This document shows positions 9,241 through 20,485 of a DNA stretch of 64,000 bases, piece by piece. The number at the start of each line of letters is the position of its first letter. The stretch's first letter is position 1. The notes beneath the pieces are model-generated. The model ran no database searches. It had not been told where the DNA came from and was given only the letters and a program-made list of their open reading frames with translations. Position numbers and translations under genes: made by a program. Source of the stretch: Bradysia coprophila (lineage: Eukaryota; Arthropoda; Insecta; Diptera; Sciaridae); assembly GCF_014529535.1 (NCBI RefSeq), contig NW_023503375.1:1860001-1924000 (forward strand), read 5' to 3'.

Positions 9241-11401
9241 ATGGTTTTGGCGATCGTCGATCTCCTGCGCTCACCATGGACCATTGTCCTTACACTGGTT
9301 TCGTTGGTCGTTTACAAATTCGTAATCAAGAATTGGAATTTTTTCGATAAAATTGGAATCAAATATGTCCGAGGCGCTCCAATATTGGGCGTTCAATATC
9401 AGGTGCTTCTCGGAAAGAAAACTAGCATGGACACGTTTGTCGATTTGTACAAGGAACATTCGAAGGAACAAGTCATCGGCGCATATGACATTGGCGGTGC
9501 GCCAATGTACGTAATAAATGATATCGATATAGCGAAGAGGGTCACGTCCAAAGACTTTGACCACTTTACGAATCATCGCTTTCATATCGACAAAGAAGTG
9601 GACCCATTGCTTGGACGATCTATGTTTGCCACCAATGATCAGGACTGGAAAGATATAAGATCGACAACAAGTCCGGCATTTACTGGTAAAGCAAATTTGT
9701 CGATAGTTTTGATGACAAACGAATAGCTTTGAGTAATAGGCTGCTAGGAAGATAGAATTTTGATATTTTCCCAATTTGATTGAACAGAGAAAGTAAAGTC
9801 AAGTTATTTGTGACACTGTCGATTTGATGGTTTTATCCACTAATCTATAGTAATGAGGTTGGATGCCTCTGTTAACAATGAATTAAAGTCTGAGTTAGTG
9901 AAGTGTTCGTAAATGGGATACGAGTTGAAAATAGTCTCCACTAAAAATGGGATTTTTTGGAAGTGTTCAGATATTGCTGCCAGACCCAAATTTGATTTAT
10001 TAGATCGGAAATCACCAATTTTTACCCGGCTCTAATTTTCAGGCAGCAAAATGAGACAAATGTTGTCACTAATCAACGAGTGCACCTTCGATTTGTGCGA
10101 TAATATAAAAAATGAAATTCAGAACAAACACTCGGATACGTTCGACTTGAAGGAACTGATGCAACGCTTTGTGGCCAATACAATTGCGTCAACAGCATTC
10201 GGTTTTAAAATGAACTCATTCCAAGACAAGGACAATGAATTTTACAAACATGGCTATTCTGCGGCCAATCTGGACGGCATCAAAGGCATGAAATTCTTTG
10301 CATTCCAGAGCATTCCGAAAATCATGAACTTCTTCAAAATTCGAATGATGCATGAAAAAGACACCGAGTACTTTCGATCGATGATCCGGCAAAATATGAA
10401 GTATCGCGAGGAGAATAATATTTACCGTCCCGACATGATACATTTGATGATGGAAGCGAGAAAGGGCTCACTGCATCACGATACTACTAGCAACGATGAC
10501 ATTGGATTTGCCACCGTGCAAGAGTCTGACTATGGCAGGAATTCTACTAAACATTTGAGTAAGTCTGTCCGAGTGAATTTGCTTTGCGCGATGCTTGAAC
10601 CCATCTACATTACATGTTCCTACAGAGTTCACTGAAGACGATTTGGTTGCCCAATGCATGATATTCATTTTTGGTGGTTTCAATGCTGTACCAACGTCTC
10701 AATGTTTCGCTGCAATGGAAGTGGCAGCCAATGTTGACATTCAAGACAGACTGTATAACGAAATCAAATCCGTACATGATCAACTAGCTGGACAGCCGTT
10801 AACTTACGAACTATTACAAAACATGAAGTACATGGACCAGGTGGTCTGCGAAACTCTTCGCCGCTGGTCGATTGCTCCATTTTCAGATAGAGAAGTTAAC
10901 AAGCCGTACACGATCGAATTGAAAAATGGCAAAAAAATTGAATTAAAGACGGGCGACGGAATCTGGATGCCCATAGGTAGTGATTTCAATGAGAAAACAA
11001 AATTTGAATTTGATTAACACAAATCCATATTCCCGCTCAGCTGGCTATCACATGGACGAAAAATATTTTCCCAATCCAAAGCGTTTCGATCCGGAGAGAT
11101 TTAGTGAGGAGAACAAGAAAAATATCGTTCAGGGATCGTATATTCCGTTCTCGATTGGACCGAGAAACTGTGTGGTAAGTCGTAAAACACAATTTTGCTG
11201 CATGAACTCTCCACTCATTTCATTCTAATCAAAATTTAGGGATCCAGATATGCACTGATGTTCATGAAAGTGGCGATTTACTATTTAGTTTTGAATTTTC
11301 AACTGGAACTGTGTGAAAAATCGACATATCCCATTCAATTAAAGTTGAACACTGCCTTTGTGGACGCCGATTTTTGGGTTAAACTTAAACCCCGAACTTA
11401 G
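9241..11401 (+). CDS. Cytochrome P450, CYP9-like
   Basis: Five exons (9241-9685, 10043-10558, 10626-10976, 11041-11174, 11240-11401) agree in phase and give 535 residues, normal for an insect CYP9. The N-terminal hydrophobic anchor (about residues 4-27) places it in the ER membrane. FDHFTNHR, a CYP9-type segment, follows. The K-helix ETLR (about 395), FDPERF (about 455) and heme loop [10 protein letters not shown] (Cys about 481) are intact; the last is split by an intron after Val. The I-helix is unusual: [13 protein letters not shown] replaces the typical AGFET(T/V)S pattern, so the acid-alcohol pair is Asn-Ala. Family role: NADPH-dependent monooxygenation of xenobiotics or endogenous lipids; no substrate can be inferred. 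Intron 1 is 357 nt, the others 64-67 nt. The altered I-helix may lower or redirect oxygen activation. Confidence 0.93.
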
Positions 11402-11890
11402 ACTGAGTTAATGTTAAGCTGTACTGAGCATTGAAGATAGAAATATTAATTGTAAATATACCGCGTATGATTCGAAGCACAAAACAAATTGTTTTCGGCA
11501 ATGTTAACTACTTCACTCCCTGGCAGAGGAATTATTTTGAAAAACGACCCGAAAAGCAACACAAACAACAAAAAATTGTTTCACCTAATTGACCCTTAGC
11601 TTTTTAATGACACCATGCATGTGTAGTGAATCGATGAATGTGGTTTTGAAAAGTGTAATTTTTAGGTATACTTTCGCTATCAGACAAATTCAAAAAATAT
11701 TATTTTGCTGCAATTTCAGCTGCTGGTTACCGTTTTCGTCGTCAGTGTATCTGAAACAATGCCAACGCTCTAAATTATTCCAAAAACTTAAGAGTAAATT
11801 GGTGAAATCCTCAACTATTGATGGCTTTAATTTTGACTTGTCGAGGATTTCAAAACGGTTCAATGCACCTTTGATAATTTTGGACATTAG
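11402..11890. other. P450 3' flank, no further gene seen
   Basis: No canonical AATAAA occurs soon after the stop; variants such as AATATT and TTGTAAATAT are present. Short frames on both strands have no recognisable domain. Confidence 0.4.
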
Positions 11891-12401
11891 TCAGCTCGGA
11901 GCCCTGAACAAGGTCCGACAAAAATTTTTGATTTTTATCCGTAGTGTCAGTGCATAGGCTATATAGCATAGCCCATCCTGTCTAAGAGTGGTGGAAAACT
12001 GGTTGTGGTTGCAATCGGCAGTGCCTGAAATTCTAATAACAGTTGTACAAAAATACCATGAGTGCAAGGGAAGCGTAAAAGGTCTCAAAAAATAAATTTT
12101 TGGTCATTGGTAGAGGAAATGTTGCTCTACTGCTAGAACTATTTATTAGCTTCATCTCTCAAGTATCCACGCCTCTATGACTATTTGAAAATCACGTTTT
12201 TAAACTTTAGCGTGTCTCTGCCGACTTCCCTTGCACTTATGGTACCGAAATTTTGTACAATTGTTACTAGAGTTTCAGGCACCACAACCAGTTTTCCACC
12301 GCTCTCTGTAGACAGGATGGGCTATGCACCACTGTCACCGACGGTACGGATGAAAATCAAAATTTTTCTGTGGAACCTCGTTCAAGGATTCGAACTGACT
12401 A
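11891..12401. mobile_element. Foldback element, ends CAGCTCGGAGCCCTGAAC / GTTCAAGG
   Basis: The left arm (11891-12070) and right arm (12200-12401) are inverted and share blocks such as ACAGGATGGGCTATG, CCACAACCAGTTTTCCACC and TTGTACAATTGTTA. Related single-arm copies lie near 27418-27570 and 28450-28640 in the Kdm4 intron. Short frames within it are repeat-coded. Confidence 0.75.
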
Positions 12402-12728
12402 ATAATATCCAAAAATATCAAAAGTGCATCGAAATGCTCAGTTAAAATCTTCAACCGCACCGTGAACATAGATCTCCTCGATTTGCGAAACTGAGCACAG
12501 TGCAGTGGATTACTTTGACGATTTTGGGTGCAAACTAATCATAGCCAACCTAGCAAAAGCGCAATATTATTTAAATTCCTGCAAACTTTTAGACATTTTT
12601 TCGAGCAATTCAACGCTTTTAATTTGCTTGACTTCACACATAAATATTTTGGCATGCGATCGCACTGCCGGTGGTCAACCGACAAGATCTATCATCTATT
12701 GTTCACAGGACAACGTCAATAAAACGCA

Positions 12729-12875
12729 TGCCATCTGTTGTCGACAGCAGCGACACAAATAAGCGATGACTTGTAGGTAATTTTGCCTTATGTAGCAAAA
12801 TGAATGATTAAACAAAGGAAGTAGAAGATTTCGCGTAAAACACTAGGCGATGACGCGATTAATTTGTTGTAAATT
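12729..12875 (+). repeat. Dispersed repeat, GAAGTAAAAGATTT family
   Basis: One of the best copies: head CATCTGTTGTCGACAGCAGC, ACAAATAAGCGATGA, TGTAGCAAAATGAATGAT, then AGGAAGTAGAAGATTT and GCGTAAAACACTAGGCGATG. Confidence 0.75.
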
Positions 12876-15098
12876 TGAAATAAATTGTATTTTAATCATA
12901 GTTAGGGACTTGAAACATAAAAATTGAAATAAAAGAGTCCCTTCATCGCATCGGTTTTTCTGAAACCTCACATGCTATTTGCACCACAGACACACATTAT
13001 ACGAACAGTACTTTCGAACGATCACTGCCATAATTGATATAAATATCCAGTTTCGTTTATCCATTTTAGAGCGCTCTTACCAGTCAAGCGAGTCATCTTA
13101 ATAATTATTTCAACTCAACACCGATCACGTCTTCATCGTTTCAATTAAAATTTGTAATTTATCAACAGCTATAATGGTTAAAAGCAGATAATGTGCAATG
13201 ACTTCGATGAGTATAAAACGGTTATGAAAGGAATAGATGTTGCGAACACGAGTTGATTTTATCATCACATCATGGTTCAAGTTGAGTTCAATGTGGCGGG
13301 TTTTCTTTTTGCTTTATTTTACCTTAAATGCATATTGACTATCTGTCGTGCCGGTTTATGGAAAGTAGTTAATATGCGATGGGCAATTACCCTTGGCACT
13401 GCAATAAACTAATCTTGAATTTTGGAAATTCGGATCGCTACGTTTTCAAACGGCTCTACCACCGAAACGACACTTCGGAGAGAGGTGAGTTATACCTCGT
13501 TGAACTCGTAATGAAGTAAGGATTGTAAGTAATCCATACTTCTTAAAATTCCTGTTAGGATGACTAGCCGATCATTCGAAGAATTCAATCCTAATGTTCA
13601 TTAGTTCATCCTTTCATCATTTCTTTTACCCTTTATCCAAATCATTTTTTTTTTAAATCAAAGATGCGCCGTAAAAGTAATTCTACAGTAAAAGAATTGA
13701 ATTGATTGTTAAACGTTAAAATCGACTAAACAATTTGAAGAAGTAGAAGTCGCGATTTCGCTCTCAATTCGTAAACATGAACAATAATTCGTGTCCTAAA
13801 TTATTAAAATGGTTTCGACAAATAAATAGTTGTATTTACCTTCTCCAAATCGTCAGCCATTACTCCAAAACTCAAACACGGACTTTACTTCTCAGCGATA
13901 CTTTAACGACTAAATTCTACCTTGTACTGTTACCCGTTTACGTACCAAACTAACTACTGTTCGCTTAGTATTGCGATAATATAATCAAACGATGAGAGAA
14001 CTGCCCACCTATTTCGCAAATAAAGAAATTTTCCAAAATAAAGTGCGCAATTTAATCAAATAATTGCCAATTTGGACTGCAAGAAAAGGGTTGAGTTTGG
14101 CGACAATTTCCTGAAACCAACTTCTAATAACCCGAGGAAGAATTGTAGAAATGGAAAAGGTTGGATTCGAATGTTATTCGAATGTTACACTGTAAAACTA
14201 CGAACACCCACTCGTATAGGATAGTATTACTTATGCAGGCTATAGATTATGTAGGTATCATTATTGTGTGAACAGTGCAATAAAAACATTTATTGTACAC
14301 GATATTACTATGTTCACATTCAGCGTGGAACAAATTTTATCTACATGTGTGATATGCGATAAGGGATATCCATAGCACATACATAAACATGACATATGTT
14401 ACAGAAAGCTGTATTTTCTACACGAACAAGAGTAAAATCGTTTATATTGCCAATTCCTAGAAACAATCAGTCTCTAAAAAACTACGAGATTTCAGATAGA
14501 ATCATAGCACTGATAGTGCGTTGATAGAATTTAAAAGAACGAAAAAAACAGTTGAAATGTGTCCCGAGTCGTGTATTCTACGGAATTTTACATTTCTATT
14601 AGATTCTATTTACTTTTCCCAATTCTCCTGCCTACTTACTCAAAATAATTTCAATTCGAAAGTCCATGTCCAATACATTGCCCGGCTATTATTAATTGAA
14701 TAATAGTAAAATAAATGAAGTTTTATCATATATGAATGAGAGATGTATACGACATGTAGAAGAAAAACATAGGCCAAAAAAACCTTAGTTGGTCACACTG
14801 ATTTTCAGCTAATATTCCCAAGGTTCTAAAAGAACCTTGAGTTTTCCGTGTTAAATTTCATAGTTAAATGAAGCTACGCTAGATGACGCTAGATTGTCAC
14901 TCTTTCATATATGGTTTTATTGTAACAAACTGAGCTTCATCCCCCCGGGCCAAGGTGACGCACTTCAAAATTTCGAACCGCTTATATGTAATCGGGATTC
15001 AAGCCGACGACGATCCCAACGAGATATAGCTTGAATCGAAGTTTTTGCGAATTGACTCTTATGGATCAAGCGAATTCCCCCTGTTCTTCTCTATTGAG
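12876..15098. other. Gene-free interval
   Basis: About 2.2 kb of AT-rich DNA. The longest frame (60 residues at 14521) has no features of a protein. No strong inverted or tandem repeat seen. Confidence 0.45.
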
Positions 15099-15987
15099 TG
15101 TTGAAAACTGGGGAACGGATGGAAAGAACTGGTTCGGTCGAAATACTTTTTAAAAGTGACAAACAACATTTAGAATTTTGATTAAGGCTACTGTGTAGAA
15201 ACACAAATTAATTCCTGTAAATCATGCTACTTTGGATTCTCCAACACTCCTCCTCAAAGTTACATGATCCTGTTTTACTCCTCCTCAAAGTAAGAAATCG
15301 TAATTTATCTATTCCATTCAACTTATCGAACCGCGATTTTGCTCCTTGTTCATCCGCCATAATCGTTTGTAATTCTTCACACGATACTTCGCTACGCTGC
15401 TATGCTCCTGCTACGTGACTATGCCGGACTACGTTGCTATGCCTGACTATGCTGCTATGCCTGGCTACGCTGGTATGTCACCGCTATGCCATGCCGCTAT
15501 GTCTTGCTATGTCACTATGTCTTGCTACGTCACAATGCAATTGCTATGCCTTTTTGCGTCGAACTTTCTAATGATCCGAATTTCTTGCGATTCCCAAACA
15601 ATATTTGACTATACTGATATGCCTTGTTACGCTGCTACCTACGTATTGCTATGCTGCTACGCTTCTATGCCGGGCTATGTTTCTATGTAGTCGCTATGCC
15701 TTGCTATGTCATGTCGCTATGCAGTGCTACGCCGCTACGCAATACTATGCCGCAATGCAACGCTACGCCTCGCTATGTCCAATTAGGTTCACAATAATAC
15801 AGTTTCACAGTTTAATAAACGTATCTGGGTTCCATAACATGTTGAAAACTGGGGAACGGATGGAAAGAACTGGTTCGGTCGAAATACTTTTTAATAGTGA
15901 CAAACAACATTTAGAATTTTGATTAAGGCTACTGTGTAGAAACACAAATTAATTCCTGTAAATCATGCTACTTTGATTTCTCCAACA
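15099..15987 (-). mobile_element. Miniature copia-like LTR retrotransposon (TRIM) with minisatellite interior
   Basis: Two 148-bp direct repeats, 15099-15246 and 15840-15987, differ at only a few bases. Read on the minus strand they begin TGTTGGAG and end CAACA, and TTGAG is duplicated outside (15094-15098 and 15988-15992). On the minus strand GTTATGGAACCCAG, similar to the copia initiator-tRNA-Met primer site, follows the 5' LTR, and the purine tract TTTGAGGAGGAG sits directly before the 3' LTR. No gag or pol is encoded. The interior is mostly a GCTATGCC-type minisatellite. Non-autonomous; mobilisation by a relative is inferred. Confidence 0.88.
15385..15775. repeat. Degenerate GCTATGCC-type minisatellite inside the LTR element
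   Basis: Roughly 5-20 bp units such as GCTATGCC, GCTACGCT and CTATGTCTT run from about 15385 to 15540 and again from about 15605 to 15775, separated by a non-repetitive segment. Open frames rich in Met, Tyr, Ala and Cys here come from the repeat. Confidence 0.85.
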
Positions 15988-16772
15988 TTGAGTAACTGCA
16001 GTTTTTCTACGTATTTATAGACCTAGACCTAATCCTCAACATTTGTCCAAGAAGTAGGGTATTCTTCATAAAATCTGTCACCAGTTGCTGTATTTTCGTC
16101 GCGCAGCAACTATGCTATGCAACCTTCAGAAAATGAAAATATCTCGAAATTTTAGGTGTTTCTTAAAACCAAGGCAAATTAGAACGAGACGAATAGTTCC
16201 CTAGTTTCCTTCCTTTCTAGTCTCTTCGAGAAGACATTAAGATTACAATTATATTAAAAGGTCACCTCTTCGACTCTTCGTTCGCTGTTAATTGTTCTCC
16301 TGACTACTGACTATTATGACTAAGAGAAGCTGTATTTTGCCCTTTCAAAATCCAACGACACAATAGACTGTTGATAGTATATTTAACATCAGGTCAATAC
16401 ATTTTCATTGACTTTATCGCACACAGATTGTTGACTTAATTGAATCTTCCGTCGAACAGAACCATAATGGATTATCAATATATTGCGATAATAAATTTCA
16501 GTTTATTAAACTAAGGGGGTAGATAATTGTTTGTCATATTCAATTATTTAGCATTATGCGTATACTATACGTGTCAATCGCACTTCAACAGTCACTTACC
16601 ATAAAAACACGCTTGTATCGTATCGATTTTAGGTTAAAATACTTTATGAGTAGATACTCCAATCAACAAAATGTGCGATCAAATGCAATTACGTTACAGG
16701 TTTTATATCGAAATTGTCGATGTGGTGGAAATATGTGTACATCAGATAATAAATAGCATGAAACTCTTCTTC

Positions 16773-16888
16773 AGGCAGAGATAGCTAAGCCATCTGTCAA
16801 CGAAGGCGACGACAAAAATAAGCGAAGAGCTGTAAAATGTGTGCAAATCCAAATGAAGTAGTAGAATCAAAATAACGCAATAAATTGA
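16773..16888 (+). repeat. Dispersed repeat, GAAGTAAAAGATTT family
   Basis: Contains GCCATCTGTCAACGAAGG, GACAAAAATAAGCGAAGA and AAATGAAGTAGTAGAATC; the downstream half is degraded. Confidence 0.6.
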
Positions 16889-16891
16889 GGC

Positions 16892-17047
16892 AGTTACAGC
16901 ACTCGAAATACATGCACAAGTAGAAACTTTTGTAAGAAAATGTTAGTCGACTTTCATGTGCGCTAGAACCATAAAGAATCATGAAAGTCCAGTAACATTT
17001 TCTTACAAAATTTTCGACTTGTGCATGTATTTCGAGTGCTGTAACTT
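16892..17047. mobile_element. Foldback MITE, about 156 bp
   Basis: Arms of about 66 bp are inverted: AGTTACAGCACTCGAAATAC at the left pairs with GTATTTCGAGTGCTGTAACT at the right, and both carry CATGCACAAG and TTGTAAGAAAATGTTA (or complement). Little loop remains between the arms. Confidence 0.85.
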
Positions 17048-17856
17048 TCTCATTTCAGGGGGATCGGAAAAATCAGTGTTCACTCAATTTGAAAGTTGAT
17101 GTGCTAATAATCCGACGACTGTCATGTCACTTACAGGAAAGTAACTTAAAGCAGCTAAATCTGCACTCTAACCATGAAGAATCATAATAATCTCTGATGT
17201 TGTCTCCTTTTCTGAAATTATTATCTCAACTATTTTATTTGTTTTATATCCAGAATCCATTTTTTATCTTTCTATGACAAAAACACCTACCTAATACAAT
17301 TTATTGAAGGACGAATTCAGTTGCCGTCTATAATTTGGTTCTGTAAATTTAAATTGAGTTGAGATCTTGGATGAAACTGAACCGAACTAAAAAAAATTGT
17401 GGTCAGCCTAAATATTCGTCTAAAATTTCCAAAAACATCCACTGAAGAGCACGTGCACAATGAGAGGTGTGACGTTCCTTTTGTGAAAGTTTGATATCTT
17501 CCCAAAGTTCGAAGATTATGGTCAACTGGCCAAAATTAGTAGACTGTTACGACAGAAAAACGTTTTGAAGAAAAAATTGAGACTTCAGCATAAAATTTCG
17601 TTTTCCTTTAATTTTCACATTTTCTGTCAAATTTTTTGCTTCCGTTTTATTCAAAATGTTAAAGACCTCGAGGGCAATTTCCTATTTCGAGGGCAATATG
17701 ATTTTAATAGACTCAAAAGACGCATGTATCTGAAAGATTCTATAAATTGAAGCTTCAGCGTAATATTTGTGAGTGATTCGTTACAGCTAAAATGAGAATG
17801 AAGGCTCAATTGTAAATGCAAAATCTAAGAATGTTAATATACCTAGCCGACCACAA
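17048..17856. other. No gene seen
   Basis: AT-rich sequence with short frames only, leading into the promoter of the gene at 17962. Confidence 0.4.
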
Positions 17857-17893
17857 TATAAATATCGATCAATGCGCAATGAAGTTTTCAGTT
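17857..17893 (+). promoter_or_regulatory. Core promoter (TATA and initiator) of the 17962 gene
   Basis: TATAAATA (17857-17864) and TCAGTT (17888-17893, A at 17890 as +1) are spaced by 33 nt. The same arrangement occurs at the P450 gene. Confidence 0.75.
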
Positions 17894-17961
17894 CTCAAAT
17901 GAATTTGATCAATTAATTTAACAGATCGACTTCCTTCACTGAAAGAATTTTTTAAACAAAA

Positions 17962-18249
17962 ATGAATTTTCTTTTCCGATTTACTGTTGTGTTGGCATTC
18001 AGTATAGAATTCTCGTATCAGCAGATAAGAACCTGTTATTGGAGTCATTTTTTTCATTCTATTGATCCAGTGGGATGCCTTCCCACTTATCTATTAATTC
18101 AAGTGGATAGAGCACCTTGTCAGGGACAAGGTGTCAGGTTTAGATGCTGTATTATAGCATTACCAACAACATCAACACCACGACCAACGCCACCAACAGC
18201 AACACCTCGTCCAAAACAACCGACAGCAGCACCACGCCAATTGTGTTGA
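17962..18249 (+). CDS. Small secreted Cys-containing protein with Pro/Thr-rich tail
   Basis: A single open exon of 95 residues. Residues 1-19 (to EFSYQ) look like a signal peptide. The mature region has Cys at about 25, 39, 53, 62 and 63, then a Pro/Thr tail (TPRPTPPTATPRP) suited to O-glycosylation, and ends in QLC. I do not recognise the family. Support for a real gene: a well-spaced TATA plus TCAGTT 72 nt upstream of the ATG, a favourable AAAAATG context and AATAAA 129 nt after the stop. It may be a salivary, cuticular or immune product; that is speculation. Confidence 0.65.
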   Translation: MNFLFRFTVVLAFSIEFSYQQIRTCYWSHFFHSIDPVGCLPTYLLIQVDRAPCQGQGVRFRCCIIALPTTSTPRPTPPTATPRPKQPTAAPRQLC

Positions 18250-18377
18250 TTTAGTTATTTAGTTGATCATAAGTACGTCTTCATTACAAATTGATTTAAT
18301 ATACTGATACAGATACTGATGTAATATAAAAACAAGAATTTAAAAAATCGATTATTACAGTGGCTTCAAATTTTGTT

Positions 18378-18383
18378 AATAAA
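18378..18383 (+). promoter_or_regulatory. Polyadenylation signal AATAAA for the 17962 gene
   Basis: AATAAA 129 nt after the stop. It is the first canonical signal downstream. Confidence 0.45.
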
Positions 18384-18579
18384 CTTTGTTCCAGCTGCAA
18401 ATAGAATACAAGGACAAGGACATTACCAAGCCTTGAACTGTTCCACAATAATGTCTTTACAAAGAGTACATTTTTGTGCCTACACATTCATTAGTATTAG
18501 CCAACATTTTCCTTACGAGCGAAGCGAGTGTCATAATAAACAATTCAACAATATTTCTCAATAGACTCCATAAATAGTT

Positions 18580-18735
18580 ATTTACGTATCTGTTGTGGAC
18601 GGTACATTTTAGGCACTTTCGCTTGTCGCCCTCACTTCGTTCGGTTACAACGGTTACAACTCGCGAAATTGCCAAAAATGTACCGTCCAAAACCGATGCG
18701 TACACAACTTTTCATGCTGAGGGCCTAATTTACGA
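18580..18735 (+). repeat. Dispersed foldback repeat, copy 2 (GTGGACGG...TTTCATGC family)
   Basis: GGACGGTACATTTTAGGCA near the left is inverted to TGCCAAAAATGTACCGTCC. The right block CTTTTCATGCTGAGGGCCT matches 4138-4253. Confidence 0.65.
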
Positions 18736-19429
18736 TAAAAATTCCGTAATTTATGCCCGAGGCATGAAAATTACTTAGATAAAAATTTGAATTAAAAAAC
18801 GATTTCCACTTTTCATCATTTTCGTATTGTGACACTCGATTTCAGTTTTCCATTACACAACTTGGGGTTAAATGTGTTTCGCCTTTTAATCCCGAAATTA
18901 CAGAAAACTCTAAAAAATTACCGAATTCTGGTTTCGGTTCAATTCCGTAAAATGCCATTCCAACAAAATCACGTTAGTTCAATGGTATAAAAATCAAACA
19001 AATAGGAAAGGACAAAAAGTGATAGAAAATTAGTAACTTCTTGGTTTTCTCCCGCTGTATGAATGTATTTTATCGCACTAGTTGTGAATTGCCAATCCGA
19101 GTCGGAGGCGACGTTGACAAGGACATCGTGTGCTATAAAATACTACTTTTTTTCTCGATTTCGGGGCATACTGTATCATAAACTGGGTCTACTTTCCTTA
19201 ATATATTTTTCAATCTGAGTCCTATAGGATTACGAACAATGTGATGAGCATGCATATCACTTATCGTCAGTCTTTCAAATTTTTAAGTGACTCATCTTGT
19301 ATACGAATAAATTTGCATTAAATGTGATGCTTGATGAATGACGATCCAATTTTGTCGACCTGATTTATTTCCCACAAATGCAAATTTCCTTCTTTCGAAT
19401 TTTGTTTACACAAATGTTTGACGAGTTTC
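18736..19429. other. No gene seen
   Basis: AT-rich intergenic DNA. It contains a duplicated TAAAATTCCG-type motif but no element with clear ends. Confidence 0.4.
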
Positions 19430-19436
19430 TATAAAA
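19430..19436 (+). promoter_or_regulatory. TATA box of the 19482 gene
   Basis: TATAAAA lies 52 nt before the ATG. The expected start site, about 30 nt downstream, falls near TCATTAATCACT, a weaker initiator than those at the P450 and 17962 genes. Confidence 0.55.
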
Positions 19437-19481
19437 TCGCAACGTACTCACTCATTAATCACTATATTTACACCAGTTGCT

Positions 19482-19848
19482 ATGAAAACACTTAATTTCT
19501 CAATAATTGTGTCGTTGGTACGTTCTTAACCATTCGTTTCTTTCAAAAAACTATTCAAAACGATTTGTTTCTACTAAATAGATCATTTGCATCTGCAATA
19601 GTTATGCAGATAATCAAGCAGATTTAAAGCCATGCTGTACACCATGTGTCAACCCATGCATCCTCAAATGTCCCTGCATCTTCCCTATATACAATGAAAT
19701 AATACGACCGAGGAATCTAACGAATTACCCAACTGGAAAACCATGCGGACCATGTCCACAGTACATGTGCAAAGAGAACCATGATTTCAATTGCCCGACG
19801 CCATTGAGAAGATGTACGCCGGAATTAATACGGAATTTGATCGATTAA
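19482..19848 (+). CDS. Small secreted Cys-rich protein, two exons
   Basis: Exon 1 (19482-19517, 12 codons) and exon 2 (19582-19848) flank a 64-nt GTACGT...AATAG intron, phase 0, for 100 residues. Splicing makes the signal peptide MKTLNFSIIVSLIICICNSYA. The mature protein is rich in Cys and Pro: LKPCCTPCVNPCILKCPC, then GKPCGPCPQYMC and FNCPTPLRRC. Twelve Cys lie after the signal cut, suggesting a disulfide-rich secreted peptide. I do not recognise the family. TATAAAA precedes and AATAAA follows 19 nt after the stop, so a complete small transcription unit is visible. Neither exon is long enough to stand out as an open frame. Confidence 0.75.
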
Positions 19849-19866
19849 TTGCCGATTTTTTAGTCG

Positions 19867-19872
19867 AATAAA
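19867..19872 (+). promoter_or_regulatory. Polyadenylation signal AATAAA for the 19482 gene
   Basis: AATAAA 19 nt after the stop codon, consistent with a very short 3' UTR. Confidence 0.65.
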
Positions 19873-20485
19873 ATTCAGATTTACGTTGCTGCGTTCACTG
19901 TTCACAATCTCTAGTGCACGCACCTCATCTCAATTTTGTATTTGTTTTTGTTTTCAATCTGATGGTAAACTCTACATGCGTATCAATTACAGAACACAAT
20001 TCTTGAAGATCTAATGTTTAAACGTATATCATCACCTTCCTCTCACACCTTCTGATAATTTAGCAATAAATCTCGTTCTCACACGCAAAGTGAATCCTCA
20101 AAGCGCACAATACCGCCACATTAAAATGCAAAATTCAAATTTTGTATGCATAATAGCGCTCGAATAAATTTGAATACGTTACCCAGGTAACACAGGTGTA
20201 TACAACAACTCTGACGTATAAACCATGTTTCCGTGTTTTAGTTAAATTTGTGTTGAATCACTCTGTGCACGCATCGTACGCAATCGGGTTGAATATTTAT
20301 TTACGTTCCGTTTACATATATTGTTTATCTTTTACGGCTGTTGCAACCAGTCGATCTGTTAGGAACGGATTTTGATATGTGCTCTCGGTTTATGGTTTTA
20401 CGAAGTTTTTAATTGCTATTTTATAGTGACTCCGTCACCTACATACAAATTTTCATTAATAATTGTTGAACATCATCGTCGATCG
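19873..20485. other. Intergenic and 5' region of the XK-related gene
   Basis: No coding feature. The frame of the XK-related exon is open back to 20372, but the ATG at 20486 starts the sensible polar N-terminus. Confidence 0.4.

Noticed and set aside
15415..15922. Met/Tyr/Ala/Cys-rich frames resembling a repeat protein
   Set aside because: Translation of the GCTATGCC minisatellite inside the LTR element; no start context, promoter or conserved ends.
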